64,000 nucleotides of DNA from positions 3,181,001-3,245,000 of the forward strand of contig NC_066332.1 of the NCBI RefSeq assembly GCF_022539315.1, written 5' to 3'. This document shows, in pieces, positions 1 to 13,300 of this stretch. The notes below the pieces were generated by a model that was given only the letters and a program-made list of their open reading frames with translations, ran no database searches and was not told the origin of the DNA. The stretch comes from Serinus canaria (lineage: Eukaryota; Chordata; Aves; Passeriformes; Fringillidae). The position numbers and the translations under genes are program-made. The number at the start of each line of letters is the position of its first letter. The first letter of the stretch is position 1.

Positions 1-473
1 CCAGGAAACCAGACACCTCTGAATTTAAGAAATCTTCAGCCAATCCCAAAGGAGACAATTTTCCATTAGATCCCTCGTTATCCAGCGAGATAAACATGAC
101 CCTCCCGACAAACAAAGGGCTCAGCCTCCCCTACAGCTGCAACTCTCCCCTCGCTGCTATGGCAGGGACAGGGGAGAAGCGGTGGGACCGCGGACAGGCC
201 GGTGGGGCTGAGGGAAGGGAAAAAATAAAAGATTTTATGGATGCCGGGGCCGGATCCCGGCTCAGGGCCGCGGGGCAGCCGCGGGCCTCAGCCCAGCCCG
301 CACCTCCCTTCGGCTCTTTTTTCTCCCCGAACACCCAAACCACGTCAAAACTCCGCAGAGGACACAACCCCCCCACCACCGCCGCAGCTGTCACCCACCC
401 GAGGGGCTCCTGTCGGCCCCGGGTTGTGTAACCAGCCCCGCTCCGGCTGCGGGCGAAGCCCGTCGCTGTTTAC

Positions 474-566
474 CTTGCGGTGGCGACCTTTGAAGACCAC
501 AGCAAAGGCTCCGTGTCCTATCAGGTCCTTCTTGCTGTACTCAAAGTCCCCCACCAGCTCCATCAT
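474..566 (-). CDS. ULK2: ULK2, first coding exon (partial gene)
   Basis: This is the first coding exon of the autophagy-initiating serine/threonine kinase ULK2. It encodes 31 residues, starting [20 protein letters not shown] and ending in GRHRK, followed by an AAG|gtaaac donor at 473/474. The segment covers the start of the kinase N-lobe and contains the glycine-rich ATP loop (G-H-G-A-F-A-V-V). The VGDFEYSK start fits ULK2 better than ULK1 (VGKFEFSR), although [15 protein letters not shown] resembles ULK1. The AKAP10 neighbour also favours ULK2, because the two genes are adjacent in human 17p11.2. Two ATGs lie in tandem (564-566 and 561-563); known ULK2 proteins have one Met, so the second may be the main start. 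All later exons lie left of the window. In the cell the kinase acts with ATG13 and FIP200 upstream of phagophore formation. Confidence 0.9.
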
Positions 567-1450
567 CCCTCAGCGGGGCATGAAGCCCCCGGGAAGGACG
601 GAGGGAAAACAAAGGGGTTCTTCCTCCAGCTACAGCCGCCTCACGGCAGCCGGCGGCGGGGTGGGAGCCTGCCCCGGTCCTGGCTGCCCCCGGCGGCGGG
701 GGCAGCTCCTCTCATAGCGCCGCAGACCCCCGGGCCGGCGGGGCTGCTGCAGGGCGTCACCGAGGCGAGGGGCTCCGTCGGGCATGGGGAGGGGAAAGAG
801 GGGAATCTCAGGGGTCGGGTGTGAGGGGACAGCGCGGCATCGGCGCCGGGACGAGGGGCCTTCTCAGCGGGGAAGGGGGCTCCGTGCCCTGCTGCTGCCC
901 GGCCCCATGGCCCCGCCACAGCGGGGGCTGCCAGCGCCGCGGCCCCGCTCAGGGACCGAACCCCAGAGCATCCAGCGACGCGGGGGGAGGCGCGGCCCAC
1001 GGCTCCGGGGATGGCTGTCGCTGTCGCCGCCGCAGCCCTCGCGAGAGGGAAGGAAGCAGTGAGGGTGCGGACGGGGGTCTCTCAGGCCGCCCAGCGCCTC
1101 GCGGGGCTCCTGCCGCTCCACCACTTCCTCCACAGAGATCCGCACTCAACCAGCCCCGGCCGCGAGTGCCCAGCCCTCTGCACCGCCCCGCGGATCTTAT
1201 AAGCCGCAGTGCGCAGGTCCGGGCGCTCGGGTGCTTCCGCCGGCGGCCAAAGAGTGCCTCACCCCGGGTAACCTGCCGGTCCCTCCGCCACCAGCGCCTC
1301 AGAGCGGGGCCGGAGCGGGGCCTTTGCTCCGAGCCCACCGGGGACCGCGCATCCCTCCCGTCAGGGCTCCTGGGGGCCGGTCTGGTTGTCCTCTCAGTGA
1401 GGACGGTGACCCAAGCCCCTGGGCCCACGCTTGCCCTCACGCCGGGGCAG
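567..1450 (-). promoter_or_regulatory. ULK2 CpG-island promoter and 5' UTR
   Basis: A GC-rich, CpG-dense stretch directly upstream of the ULK2 ATG; the island also covers the exon and runs into intron 1 to about 200. No TATA box is evident near the ATG, which is usual for housekeeping CpG-island promoters. The transcription start cannot be placed from sequence. Many overlapping open frames here come from low stop-codon density in GC-rich DNA. Confidence 0.65.
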
Positions 1451-4400
1451 AGAGGCCAAACTCAGCCCTTCTCTCGGTCGCTTCAGGCGCACCCGCCAGT
1501 GAGGACAACGCTGAGGGGCCACCAGGGGAAGAGGGAAGACCGGAGTTGCACAGGACAAGAGCTGGGACAGTCAGGTATGGGATCATCCCAGGTTTCCAAG
1601 GCAGTGGCACTGCTTACATAGCACCTCCAGGTGACACACACTCTCAGCCCTGTCCGTGCTCCAGGTCACACACTTTCAGCCCTGTCCCTGCTCCAGTAGT
1701 GAGTTAGACTCTCCCTCAAACCTGAAACAAGGAATTTCAATGAATGGAGAGGCAATGGAGGAACAGGCATTCAAAGTGCTGTGAGCCAATGACACTTCGG
1801 GTTGTTTGCTCCCTTTATAAGGAGAACAACGCCTGTAATTTACAGCCCCTGCCTCCCAGCACTTTTAGATCAGCCTGGGGCTGTTTACGGCACGTACAAA
1901 CATTAAAAAAAACCCAACCAGCCACGGAACAACAGTCACATGGAGCCTTTGACCTTCACCTCCAGGTTCACGTAATTATGCTCCTTTCCTCTGTGTTCCA
2001 TTCCTCACTGCTCTCTTCCCCTGTTCTCCATCACACCACCTCCACATCCCAGTTTCAGACCCTTTCAGGCTTCTCCAATATCCCCACGGGCCCCAGTGGA
2101 TGCAGGCTGTGACCCCACACAGCTGTGATGTCCCTTCCCTGACGTGACCCAGGCTCTGCTTTCAATGTCACCAGATCAAAATAGAGACTGAGCGAATAGC
2201 TCTGCAGTTGGGCCTCTCCCCATTCCTCACTTATCTCCCTTGGCTTTCCAACACTCCAAATCAGGAGCAGTGTGCCATGTCAGGACCTCCTCAGCTAAAG
2301 ACTTCTCCACAATGAACTTAGATGTAAAAAATATCTAGCAAGAGATTCTTAAGGAAAGATTGACAGTTTTATGAAGGACATTTTAAGCTATGAGAGGAGT
2401 CCTGAGAAATCTGGTTTGTGCCAAAGGGTTTTAAAACCCCTCAAAACTGAATCCCCCCCTTTATTTGGTGAAGTTTTGAGCCCCCACCCAAAATCCACCC
2501 ATGGCACTACCCTAACAAATAACACCAAGAAAGTGGAGTTGGCCAATAATTTCAACAGCTCAAAACACCCTTGTGGAAAGAATAAATGAGATGTAAAAAT
2601 ATTCTAAGTTAATCATAAATTGAAGTGTTGGTAGTAACAGACACTTTGTGGTACGCTTCACAGTGTCCCTTTAAACCAGGAAAAAGCCCACAAGCCTCCA
2701 TGTGTTACATATTCTGATTCATAAAAATAATTTCCCTCAGAACTGGTTGTTTATTGCCATCCACCAATTCTCACTTCAGTATTAATCCTCTCAGCGTCAG
2801 CGGTTATCCTCACCCCAAAATCAATGTCACAAGCTACATTTTAGCGAAGCTGAAAAACAAATTCATTCAGAGGATGCCTTTTGAACAGATAAAAGTCACA
2901 ACAGCCATGACTAAGCCACCCATTCTGCATCACACTTGTGAACCGAGACACATTTCCCGACACATTTCCCTTCGGCAGCAGCACTGCCTCATGTCCTTTT
3001 GTCCTCCTAATGGGGCTGGAGCAGGTTTGTTTCGGCACAGCAAGGACAAACAGCCAGGAGCGGCAGCGAGGTTTGACCGGAATAACTAAACACCCTGCGC
3101 TGGGATCCCAGCGGCACCCGAGGGCTCCAGCAGCGCTCGCTGGAGGCTGCGGGATTTGCATGCGGGTCACTCCTCCCAGCTGGGTCCTTGACCGGCGGCT
3201 GCGGGAGTTTCTGCGTGTCGGTAACTCCAGCATCCACACTACACAGAACCCACAAACAGCACCTTCACTTGCTTTTGGTGCTGGAAGAGTTCAGAGGCAC
3301 AACGGACTGGATTCACCTTTCCAAAAGGGAGCCTCGTTGCCGGAGATGTTGGGAGAGGATGCAGGATAACCCCATGGGGCTCGTGCTGCTCCCACACAGG
3401 AATATCCAGCATTTTAGCCTGTATCCTGCAGCACCCGGGGGTGCTCTGCTCCAGCCATGCAGCAGGACACTAAAACACCCAGTGCACCTGCCTGATCCAC
3501 CCCAGTGATCCTTCAAAAACACGAGGCACTGTGTCCTGAGCTGGTTCATTTTGAACATTACACTCTGCAGGAGCTGCAGCTCACTGAGACCACCAGCAAC
3601 CAACCCACAGTTCTGCAAGCACCATTCACAGAGGGAAGAAAACAGAACAGCAGTACTGGACATGGCTCTGTGGCTCCTTCCCAGCTGCACCACCTTGCTT
3701 CAAATTAGTCCCTCAGTTGTGAGCCAGGATTTCTGATCACAAGAGCAACATATCTAGAAGGAATTAGCAAATTCCAGCTTGCTTGTCTGAGAGCAGAGAA
3801 GGATGCTTTCATCTGGCAGCAGCTCCACAGAACACAGACATCACTGCCCTGAGTTTTTTTAACACCTTTCACCCTCAAAAACACTAATGGACTTCACAGT
3901 AAGCCATTCTCTGCCATACCACACCACCAAAATGCAGCCCTGAGGTAGAAACATCACCTGAGTAATGCCTGGGCTGACCCAAAAAAAAAGCAGAACAAGG
4001 CTGCTTTTCCTACTTTTCATGCAGAACAATGAATGAAGTTCATTTTCTTCCTATTCATTGAAAGATTTTTCCTCTCTCTCTCTCCCCAGGCTATAAACTT
4101 GCACATGGAAATTAAATTACAGATCTGGGAAAATATTCAAGAGATCATCTGAGTTGAACAGGACAGGAACATGTGGCTCCAAGGATCCAGGGAACACAAC
4201 ACACACTCCACTTGCATGGATAAGCAGGACACAGCCCCATATAAGAGTTTTCACATGGATTTTAAGGCCTCACTTATCTAAATCAGCTCCCAGAGGTAGG
4301 AGTCTGACAGCATCCTGCTCACCTCAGAGCTATCTACTGCATTCCAGGTGTTCTTCCCATATCCTTCCTTCCCTTCCTCCATCACACTCAGGATTTCATT

Positions 4401-7394
4401 AGACAGGTAAACCTTTCTCAGAGGACTGGCATGCTTCCCAGTCCTTATCACTACTGTCCTTTCATTGGGATTTGTAACAAAATTAATGGTAGCATCAGCT
4501 GAGCTTTGAAAGGAGAAAGTGTCAGAGGGCTCTGCAGGACCGTTTTTGGCTATGCTTAAAATTTTTCTTGTATTACCAGTGAAAAATAACACCCTTGTGG
4601 TAAGAAAACCTGTGTGGGATGCTTAATGAGTAACTCAGGAGCAACTGGGCTGAACATGGAAGCAGATCCCAGGATTCCTATCAAACAGCACTGGAAAAGC
4701 TCAGGCATTTCAGTAGGTTTTCTGTAAGGCTGGTGCTGCTGATCCCAGAAAAGCAATCACAAAGCTCCAGCCTACCTCCTAGATTCCTCCTTTAACACAA
4801 AGTAACATCTCCCCCATTAATAACACCATCAACCCAAATTTGCATCTGCAATTGCCCAAATTAGCTAATTAAGTCTCCCATCCCCAGCATGGCGGAGCGA
4901 GGGAGGTCACGCGCTCGCTGCAGCTCCTGCCAAGCAGAGCCAGCTCTGGAGGGAAGGGCAGCAGCTCTTCCTTCCCCAGAGCCTCAGCAGGCACTGACTG
5001 CAGCCAGGCCCGGGAAATGCCGCATTCAAATAAAACTGGGAGGGAGGAGTGTCAGGGAATTGCTAAGGAATACAGCTGGAGCAGGGCCAGCTCTTAGTAT
5101 GCATGGAGCCTGGTGCTGTATGAATGGTAAAAATAGCAGCAGATGCTTAGATAAGAAAATACAATTTGTTTTACATGCAAAGCCATCACAGAACGTGGTT
5201 CAAAAATCTACCCACTATCAGATCACAGGAAGGTTAAAGCTGAGAGCTTATTTTGGTGTAAACTTAGTTGCAAGGCCCTCTTCAAGAGGTCCCCCTTCCC
5301 CTTGGAAAACCTTTCTGCTCCAGCATTAGAAAGGTGAGTTCTAATCAGGCTTTATGTCACAGAGGCAGAGTCTGTAGGGATGGCAAGAGCATGGTCAAAG
5401 GGCACAGTGATTGCTTTGGTTTAGAAATCAGTGGGCAAGGTACACTGATATTTTAGGTACACCTACACACATGCACAGCCAAGCCTAGTTCCCACAGGCA
5501 GGATCGTGTCCCTGAGCTCTGATCCATCCCTGCCCTCAACACAAAACACACCATGGATTGACAGGGCACAGTGACCCTGAGCAGCACTCCAGGGGAGGAA
5601 GCAGAGAATAATTCTTCACTCGGGAAGAGCCACTTGCAACCAGGAGCTGCTGCTTGCAGCAAGTCAGACTTGGGGACAGAGCTGAACTCCCAAGGGTGGG
5701 TCATTCCCTTTAGCACAAGCACCCCAAAAAACTTGGAAACCAGGCAGGCTTTTTGGCTGTTACCAGTGACCTGCTCCTCTTCTCCCCAGGGGCAGACTTA
5801 TCAGCTAGTTTTAAACCACCCCTCCCACATTTACCTCAGTGAATTACAAAAGGTTTTATCCATGCAGATGGATGCAACCTGGCCTTCCCTGTTGGCAAGA
5901 ACCAGCTGGAGGAAGCACCCTAATGAAAGAGCAGGTATGGGATACTGAGATCTTCCCAAAAGATCCTATAGAGATAGATCCCTGCTGACTTGGCTAGCAG
6001 GAGGAGATACAGGAACTACAAATTGTTTTCTCAATCATATTAAAGATTTAACCCATTGTTCCAGCCTTTGGCTCACATGAACACTTGCAGACAAGCAAAA
6101 TGCCATTACTGCACAATCTTAATTCTCCAAAGCAATCCTGCCAGCAGGGATAAAGTCCTAAAATGCATCTTCTGCAGCTGGGAAGCATCTGAGACCCAAA
6201 CTCCTGTTCTGAGTTGTAGTAATCACTGTATATGAGGGCTATGGAGAATGTTTTGACTTTCATGCTAACCCACTGCAGCTAAATCTGACAGTAAAATTTC
6301 TGCTCCTTATTAATCATATCTTGATTTTTCTCTGTTTCATAAGCATCCTGGAAATAAACACTTAGTCCAGGTCTATTCACCTCATGATGGCTGGAAGCTG
6401 AACTGACTGATAAAAAGGCTCATAAGCAAACTTACAAATACCCAGCTGACAGTGTGAATCCCTCTCACCCACTGGGCAAGAAAATGCATTTGAGAAATTC
6501 CAGAAGGAGCTAGCCCTGTGTAATGAAGTATTGCTATATTTTGTGTCGGTCCCAGCCCTGCTGTCAGCATGTATCCAGGGCAAGGGACAAGTGGCACACA
6601 GAATTCCTGCTCCATTCTTCCCCACCCTATCCTTCCTTCCCCCCGAACCAGTGGTGGATGGGAAATGGGCACTCTCTCCCCTGTTCAGAGTCTCATTTTG
6701 CCATTCCCAAGAGCTGCTGAAAGCTGAAAACTCAGCACAGCTCCAGCAGTCATTTGAAGTCCAGGCCTGTTGCACCCTGGACAGATTAGCCACGGAGTGA
6801 TCTGCTGTGGGTGCAGAGGATCACTGGCAGATAATGCTCAGCACAGTCCACAGGGAAATGGGGCTGTGTGGAAAGGCAAAACCTTACTGGAATAATGAGA
6901 AGCCCCAAGTCCTCATTCTCAGCAGATCTTTGTCCCAGACATGCAGCCAAGCACAATTCTGCAATGGAATGAAGTGCTGAATTTTCCCATTTTTCTCTCT
7001 CTCTGAATCTGAAGGCCACACAAGGACAACCCTCTCTGTTCCCACTAAAACCCTCCTCTCCACAGGATTCTTCACAGAGCAAGAAAGGGCACAAACACCC
7101 TTTGCTTGCCCCTTTCAGGACAATGGCTACTGTGAGGCTGAAATTCCAATAAAAAGCCAGTTGAGATGGAGGCAGATGAGATATCCCTCCTGTGATGTTC
7201 AGAGAAAATTATCCTACAATGTACAGCTCTTAATAAGAACTAAAATTAAAATTTCCTTAAATAAATATAAGGAAAGAGTCCATGAGGAAGAGTTGCCAAC
7301 GGGAACACGGAGCCATGTTTGGGTCAATCTCTTCGTCCATCACCTTGGAGATGTCCCAGGACTGTGCTGGACCAGCAGCTCCATGTCACTGCTC
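1451..7394. other. Intergenic region between ULK2 and NLE1
   Basis: About 5.9 kb between the ULK2 island and the NLE1 stop codon; it must include the NLE1 3' UTR at its right end. No recognised gene was found. A small CpG-containing patch lies at about 4,885-5,000. One coding-like minus-strand segment (4,323-4,609) is listed separately. I saw no AATAAA or ATTAAA on the minus strand in the first few hundred bases below the NLE1 stop, so the NLE1 cleavage site is not located. Confidence 0.6.
4323..4609 (-). other. Candidate unidentified internal coding exon
   Basis: The minus strand is open from 4,622 down to a stop at 4,278, with protein-like composition (FSFQSSADATINFVTNPNER, then a basic and an acidic stretch). 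A strong donor, CTGAG|gtgagc, follows 4,323. A possible acceptor, cacacag, precedes 4,609, though its pyrimidine tract is weak. With these limits the exon is 287 nt, phase 1 to 0, about 95 residues. I do not recognise the protein and found no partner exons between 1.5 and 7 kb. It could be an orphan exon, a decayed gene piece or chance. Confidence 0.2.
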
Positions 7395-10300
7395 CTATCG
7401 ACGCCATCTGGAAAGGGAAAGAGCTGCTGTGACCCTGTGGTGGGGCACAGCTCTGCCACAGGGCCCAGCAGGCAAGAGCAGCACCGCAGGGACCTGGGGT
7501 CACCAGCCACAGTCAAATGGCAACCAGCTTCCAGGAATTTGTCTGCATAACTGGGAGAGGGGGAAGGTCAGAAAGGAAGACCTGACCAGCTGGTGCAACT
7601 ATTCCTTTCCCTCTCCAGGAGTCAAAATATCAGAGTCAAATTTCATCCTGACTGCTTGGCTGGAGGGGCTCTGCTTTCTAGTTATCTCCCAGTTACAGTT
7701 CCTGCCCTGAGAGAGGTCACGTCTCCCTGCTGGGATCTGACAGTGCTCTTTGCAAGGAGATCATGCCCTAACCACACAGGTCTCTCCAAGGGCACTGTGA
7801 CTCTGAGGGACACAAGGAGTAGCTGCAACATCCTCGTGAACAAACAGGTTACTCACATCCGCAAACACTTGTCCTTCCCTCCGCTTGCCACCCTCTGTCC
7901 ATCCGGGCTCCAATCCGCTGCATACACCTGGTGTGATGGAAATCAGTCACCTGTGCTGGGAGGAGGGGTCACTCCTGCCTCCCAAACCCCTCAGCTCCAC
8001 CAGGCAGCTCACCTCATCCGCGTGGCCAGGCAGATCGATGGCCAGTTTCTTTGTCTTAGCATCCCAGACCTTGAGGGTGCTGTCGCTGCTGCCACTCACC
8101 AGCAGGCGGCTGTCGGCTGACCAGGCGATCTGGTACACGGCTGAGACGTGGCCCCTCAGCGACGTCAGGTACCTGGGGACAACAACAGGCTGTCAGAGCA
8201 GCAGGCTTTCTTCCAAACTTGCCCTTGCCTTCATGTTTCTTCTCCACCAGCAGTCACAGGATGCCCAGCACACTCCAGGCAATCAATAGCTAGACAGAGT
8301 CTATCCAAAAACTCTCCCAAGTGGACTCAGAACCTTCTAGAGGATGCCTCCTCCTCTCATCCCCTCAGACAAGAGACCCTTATCCAGCAGGCAACACTTC
8401 AGCCTCACTGCACAGGTGTGTCCTTCCCTCTCTGGCTGAGCAGCCCAGATTTAGGAGGATCTTTAAAATCACTGACATGAAAGCCAAGCTCATGAGCATT
8501 AAGGTTGGTTTGCTGCCTCCAAGAGCTCACCAGTACTACAGCTGAAAGTTAAAAGCTGGATTACAGGAGCATCCAAATACCAACAGCACTTCTTGTAACT
8601 ACAAGAATTTGCATCATCCAGAACAAGCTGTTCTCTGGCACAAGAACTGTTTAAACTGGGTCAGTCTCCAGTTCCCAACACACACATCTTCAGGAGATCA
8701 CTGGAGTGGAACATCCCATCCCACCACAGCTGCGCCTGCCCCGGAGAACCGACTTTGCAGCAACAGGGTGTGCAAACAGGTGCCAGGCAGTGCTGTGGCT
8801 GAGTCACAGTGGGGCTGCACACACAGAGCCAAGCACAGACACCCTGACACAAGAAAAGCCAGACAAGAGGCTTCCCAAGGGCAGAAAAACACAGAGGCAG
8901 CAGAGTGACTTTGTATGAGTTGAAGCTACAGAGATGCTGAACATGCCAGGGAGCTGCTGGCAATGCACTGGGGCCCAGCCCTGTGTGCCCTGAGCATTAC
9001 ACACAGACTCCATACCAGCACCATCTCTAACAGAACAAACCAACTCACTTTCCTGTCCTACCATCCCAGAGCTTTATGGACTTGTCGAAGGAAGCACTGG
9101 CAATTATCCGGGTGTCTGGCGAGAACATGACTTGGTTAATCAAAGCCTGGTGGCCTGTCATTCTCTCGAGTGGCTTCTTGTCTTCTGCTGGCCTCCAAAG
9201 AAACAGGGTGAAATCATCTGACCCCGAGACGAGCCTTTCTGGTTCCTGGCCCTGAAAAAGGGAAGAAAGCCCAAGTTTTGTACAAGCCAGGTGTGGAGAG
9301 CTTGGAAGCACACCAGTGTTGGGGCATCCACTGCTTTCACCAGTGACGGCGTTAGAAATGACAGCAGGGACAAAAGGGACTTACCCGGACTTGGTTGTAC
9401 CTCTGCAGTGCCCTGTCTTTCAGTTCTGACACTGAAAAAGGGAAAAGGAGGGTGAAAGAGAAATTGGCAATCTTTAGATGAAAAGAAATCTTTAGATGAA
9501 AAGAATTGTCATGCCAATTCCAATCCTGGCTCTGCGGGTTTAGCAGGAGCATTTGTGACCACTCAATTTGCCAGAGTGACCTCCCCATCCCCCAGACTGC
9601 TCCACCCTGGCATGGGCAAGAAAAATCTTGACTTCTAGCATGACCAGTCCTCCCCCAGCCTCCGAGGTGGGTGCTGCACTCACAGGAGCCTCTGACATCC
9701 TGGGGGTTGATGGTGGCCTCGGCCGGCTCGAAGGCGCCGGTGCGGAGAACGTAGTCGGTGCTCAGGGCCATGGTGTTCACCCAGTGAGCGTGGCCTTGCA
9801 GCGTGCGGCACAGGACCCCCTGGGGACAAAGCCACCCTCAGACAGGGACAGGACACAGCCAGGCTGCACATCACCCACCAGGCTGCAGGCACACACCCCA
9901 CACTTTCCAAACCTGCTTGCCCCAGCTGCAGGCAAGTTAAGTAAGCAGGGAAAACATAACACTGTTGAGCTTCAGGAATCAGTTTCCCTTGCACAACACC
10001 CATCAGCTCAGGTTGCTGCAGGGATGTTTCCAGCTTTTAGCTCCATTTAATACTCTTAAGGATGAAAACATCACACAACAGATACCCCTTGCAAATGGTG
10101 CCAAGCAACAGGTCTGACAGGTCAGGAAGATAGAGCAGCTCTGTTTTTCAGGGCACAAGCTGTGCCAGAAAGAGCAGACAAAGCTACCCCACAGTGTGCC
10201 CAGCAGGCCAAGGGCAGACCCTCACTTACATCCTGGCTCCTCCAGACTTTGATGGTCCTGTCCTGGGAGGAGGAGTAGAGCAAGCCATCGCCGCCCCACT

Positions 10301-13300
10301 TCACACAGGTCACCGACTGCGTGTGGCTTGTGAGGATTTTGTCACACCTGCCCATCAGCGTGTCCCAGATGCGGATGCTGCCGTCCTTGGAGGCACTGGC
10401 CAGGTAACGGCACTCTGGGTTTCTGGGCAAAGAGATCAAATCCATTTGTGCAGCATCCCTGAGCTCCTTCCCCACCAGCCCCAGAGGATTCAAGGGTCCA
10501 GCAGGCAATAAAATGCAACTTTCTTTTGCCTTAAGATCAGAGAGGCCAGACAAGGGCAGAGCACTGACCTAAAGGGAACGAGGTCTCACAAGGCAGGGGA
10601 GAGGCAGACAAATGCCTCCTCCAAACCAACTCCTGGCTGCACATTGGAGATGTCAATGCAGGGTAAGCCTGGCAGCTAAGGCCTTGGCAATGACCTTGCT
10701 TGCACAGCTTTAACCCACTGGCTAGTGAGGTCACCACAAAGTGACACCTTCCCTGGGCACAGGCTGGAGAGAGCCCTGGGCAGGGGATCAGTCTCACACA
10801 GGGAGCATAGATCCATGGCACTGGGAATGTGTTGGATGTCCCCTGCCTCTGCCATGCTTCATCTTCAGCCTGTGGACAGAGTGCTTTTGTGCTGACAGGG
10901 CTGAAAGAAACACTGTCCATCCACATCCATTGTGGCTCAGGGGACAAACTGAACACATCTGGAAGCAGCTGGCCACAACCCAGCAAGGACAGGGCAGTCA
11001 CAGCCTTCTGTCCTTTGCACATCTTTATCACTCTGCATGGTGGCACCAGCAGTGAGGAAGAGGACGGCCCCTCCCATTGCACTGCAACTGGCTGAAGAAA
11101 GAGAACTGCAGTCCTGGCAGGGTCATGTCTCTCCTCCCCATCTCCTCATCTTCCTTACAATCATTTTTTTGCTAATCCAGTTAATTGTCTGCAAATAGAT
11201 GGAGCTTCCTACTGGCAAATTCAATTTGCAGGGCTCTGCTCTGAAGGGGCCCTTTTTCTTTTTTATTTATTTCTATAACATCTTGGATTAATGGCTACAA
11301 CTGTCCCCCTTCCACCCACCTCTCCCAGAGGGAGCTTTAGCTGATCGAAGGGATAAGGGGATTGTACAGTTAATCATCCCTGATGATAAACAAACAGGAT
11401 GCCAGAGGCCAGCAGGATCAGGAGAGCAGGAAGGAGTGCTCCGCCCTTGGACACCTTGGCTTCCCTGCTCCCACCTCAGCATTGCTGGAGCAGCACATCA
11501 GTGTTTGTCCAGCACCACAAAAGCAGTGTTTTCCACAGGCAGGTGTGTCTTTATTCCGAGGGGAAAGGAGACACAGCCTGGCAGTGATTCCCCAGCAACT
11601 CCCAGGGACTGTGAGCAGCAGCTGGGACTCCTGGCTCCCAGCTCACCTTGAGAGCTGCTCTACGTGGGCTTTTTCCCGTAACAGGAGAAAGGCAAACAGG
11701 AGCAATGCCCTTCAGGTCAGGCTGCTCTTTTCCACAGGAGCAAAGGGGAAGGGCTGAGCTGCCCCCTTCACTTACATGTGGAGCGGTTCCCAGCACAGAC
11801 ATGTGATCCATTTGGAGTGGCCAGACAGCACCCGGCCGATCTGGCTGCCAGTGGCTGGGTCCCAGAGGAAGATCTGTGCAAGAGAGGAAGCACGAGGGTC
11901 ACGTCAGGCCACAGACATCATGTGAATCCCAGAGACGTTGGAGCTCCATTTAGAAAGCAGAGGTGTCCTTGGGATCGTGTTTGCACTTGCAGGCAGCAGC
12001 AGGGGAAGGGGGCTGGATGCCTTTCCAAATCCCCGCAGCAATCAGCTGACACCCAAAAGAATGAGACCTGATTGCCCTCCTGTCTGCCTACAACACTGCT
12101 GCTGCAAAGTTATCTGACTCAAAAAGGATACAGGTCCCCAAAAAGCCACCATGTGCCAGAGACTCAGGGAGTGTTTGCAGAGCACAGTGAAAGCCACAGC
12201 TAAATGCTGCTGATTATCGGATGCTGTGGGTGGGACACATGCTGGTTTTCTCTTGTTGATTCTCTCTCTACATAAATGTTCATCTTAAGAGCCAAGGCAT
12301 TAGTCATCTCCTACTTAAGAACCTAGGAGAAATAGGGAAAAGGAGGACAAGCAGCTCTCTGGGTTCAATTAAAGGCAGAACAGCACCAAACCATGGCTGA
12401 ACCACCCTGGCCCAGGACATTTCCTTGGGCTTGGCATCACAACTTTGGCAGCTCTGTGAGTGCTGTCATTGCTCCCAGACCATTCAAAGGTCAGAGAGCT
12501 CAGGAGCTCAGATCCCATTTAACCACACACTCCTGCTTCCCCAGGCATTTCTGCACTTCAAGCAAATCAATATTGCCCCACAGCGAGGGCTGAACTCCTT
12601 TCACATTTGTGCTAGAGGGAATTTGGCCGTGTCTGTGTGGGAACACTGTGACCAGGCTGCTGCAGCATGGCTGGATCACGCCAACAGCAGCCCTGACCCA
12701 TCCTCACTCCAGACACCTCCCTCGTGATGGAGCCGCCTGCCAATGACCACATCCAAAGCCTGGACTTGTTCCTGGACAGAGGGAAAAACGTCTGCCACAA
12801 GACAGACAGCAGGACTCAGCAGCAAGAGCTCCCCAAGGTGACAATGCCAGAGCACTGCCTGGCACAGAGAGGCTTCTCACAATATTGTCACACATCCACA
12901 CACAAAGCTCCTCTGGAGAATGGGAATCCTGCTCCAAACAACGGGATACACCCCTCACAACCCTGAAGAAACCAGAAACACCCCCAGCCCCATGCTGAGG
13001 GACCCCAGGTGTACCTGGCTGTTCTTGCAGCCCGAGGCCAGTTTCTTGCCATCAGGTGACCAAGCAATGCTGAGCACCCAGTGCCGGTGACCTGGCAGAG
13101 AGAGCACGAGTGGGTGTGAGTGGAGAGCTGGGACTGTCCCTGGTGTCCCAGCAGGAAGATACTCTGTGTGTCTCATAGCCAGACCCTCTTTTTCCACTTT
13201 GCCAAAGAGAGCTACTCCCTCTCAGGCTGCAGTCCCAGCCTGGACAGCTCACACAGCACCAGGCTCTGCCCTGCTTGTCCCCCAGGCAGACAGGGGGTCC

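Noticed and set aside
821..1621. 266-codon plus-strand frame at the ULK2 promoter
   Set aside because: Low-complexity Arg/Pro/Gly translation in a CpG island; shadow of GC-rich composition.
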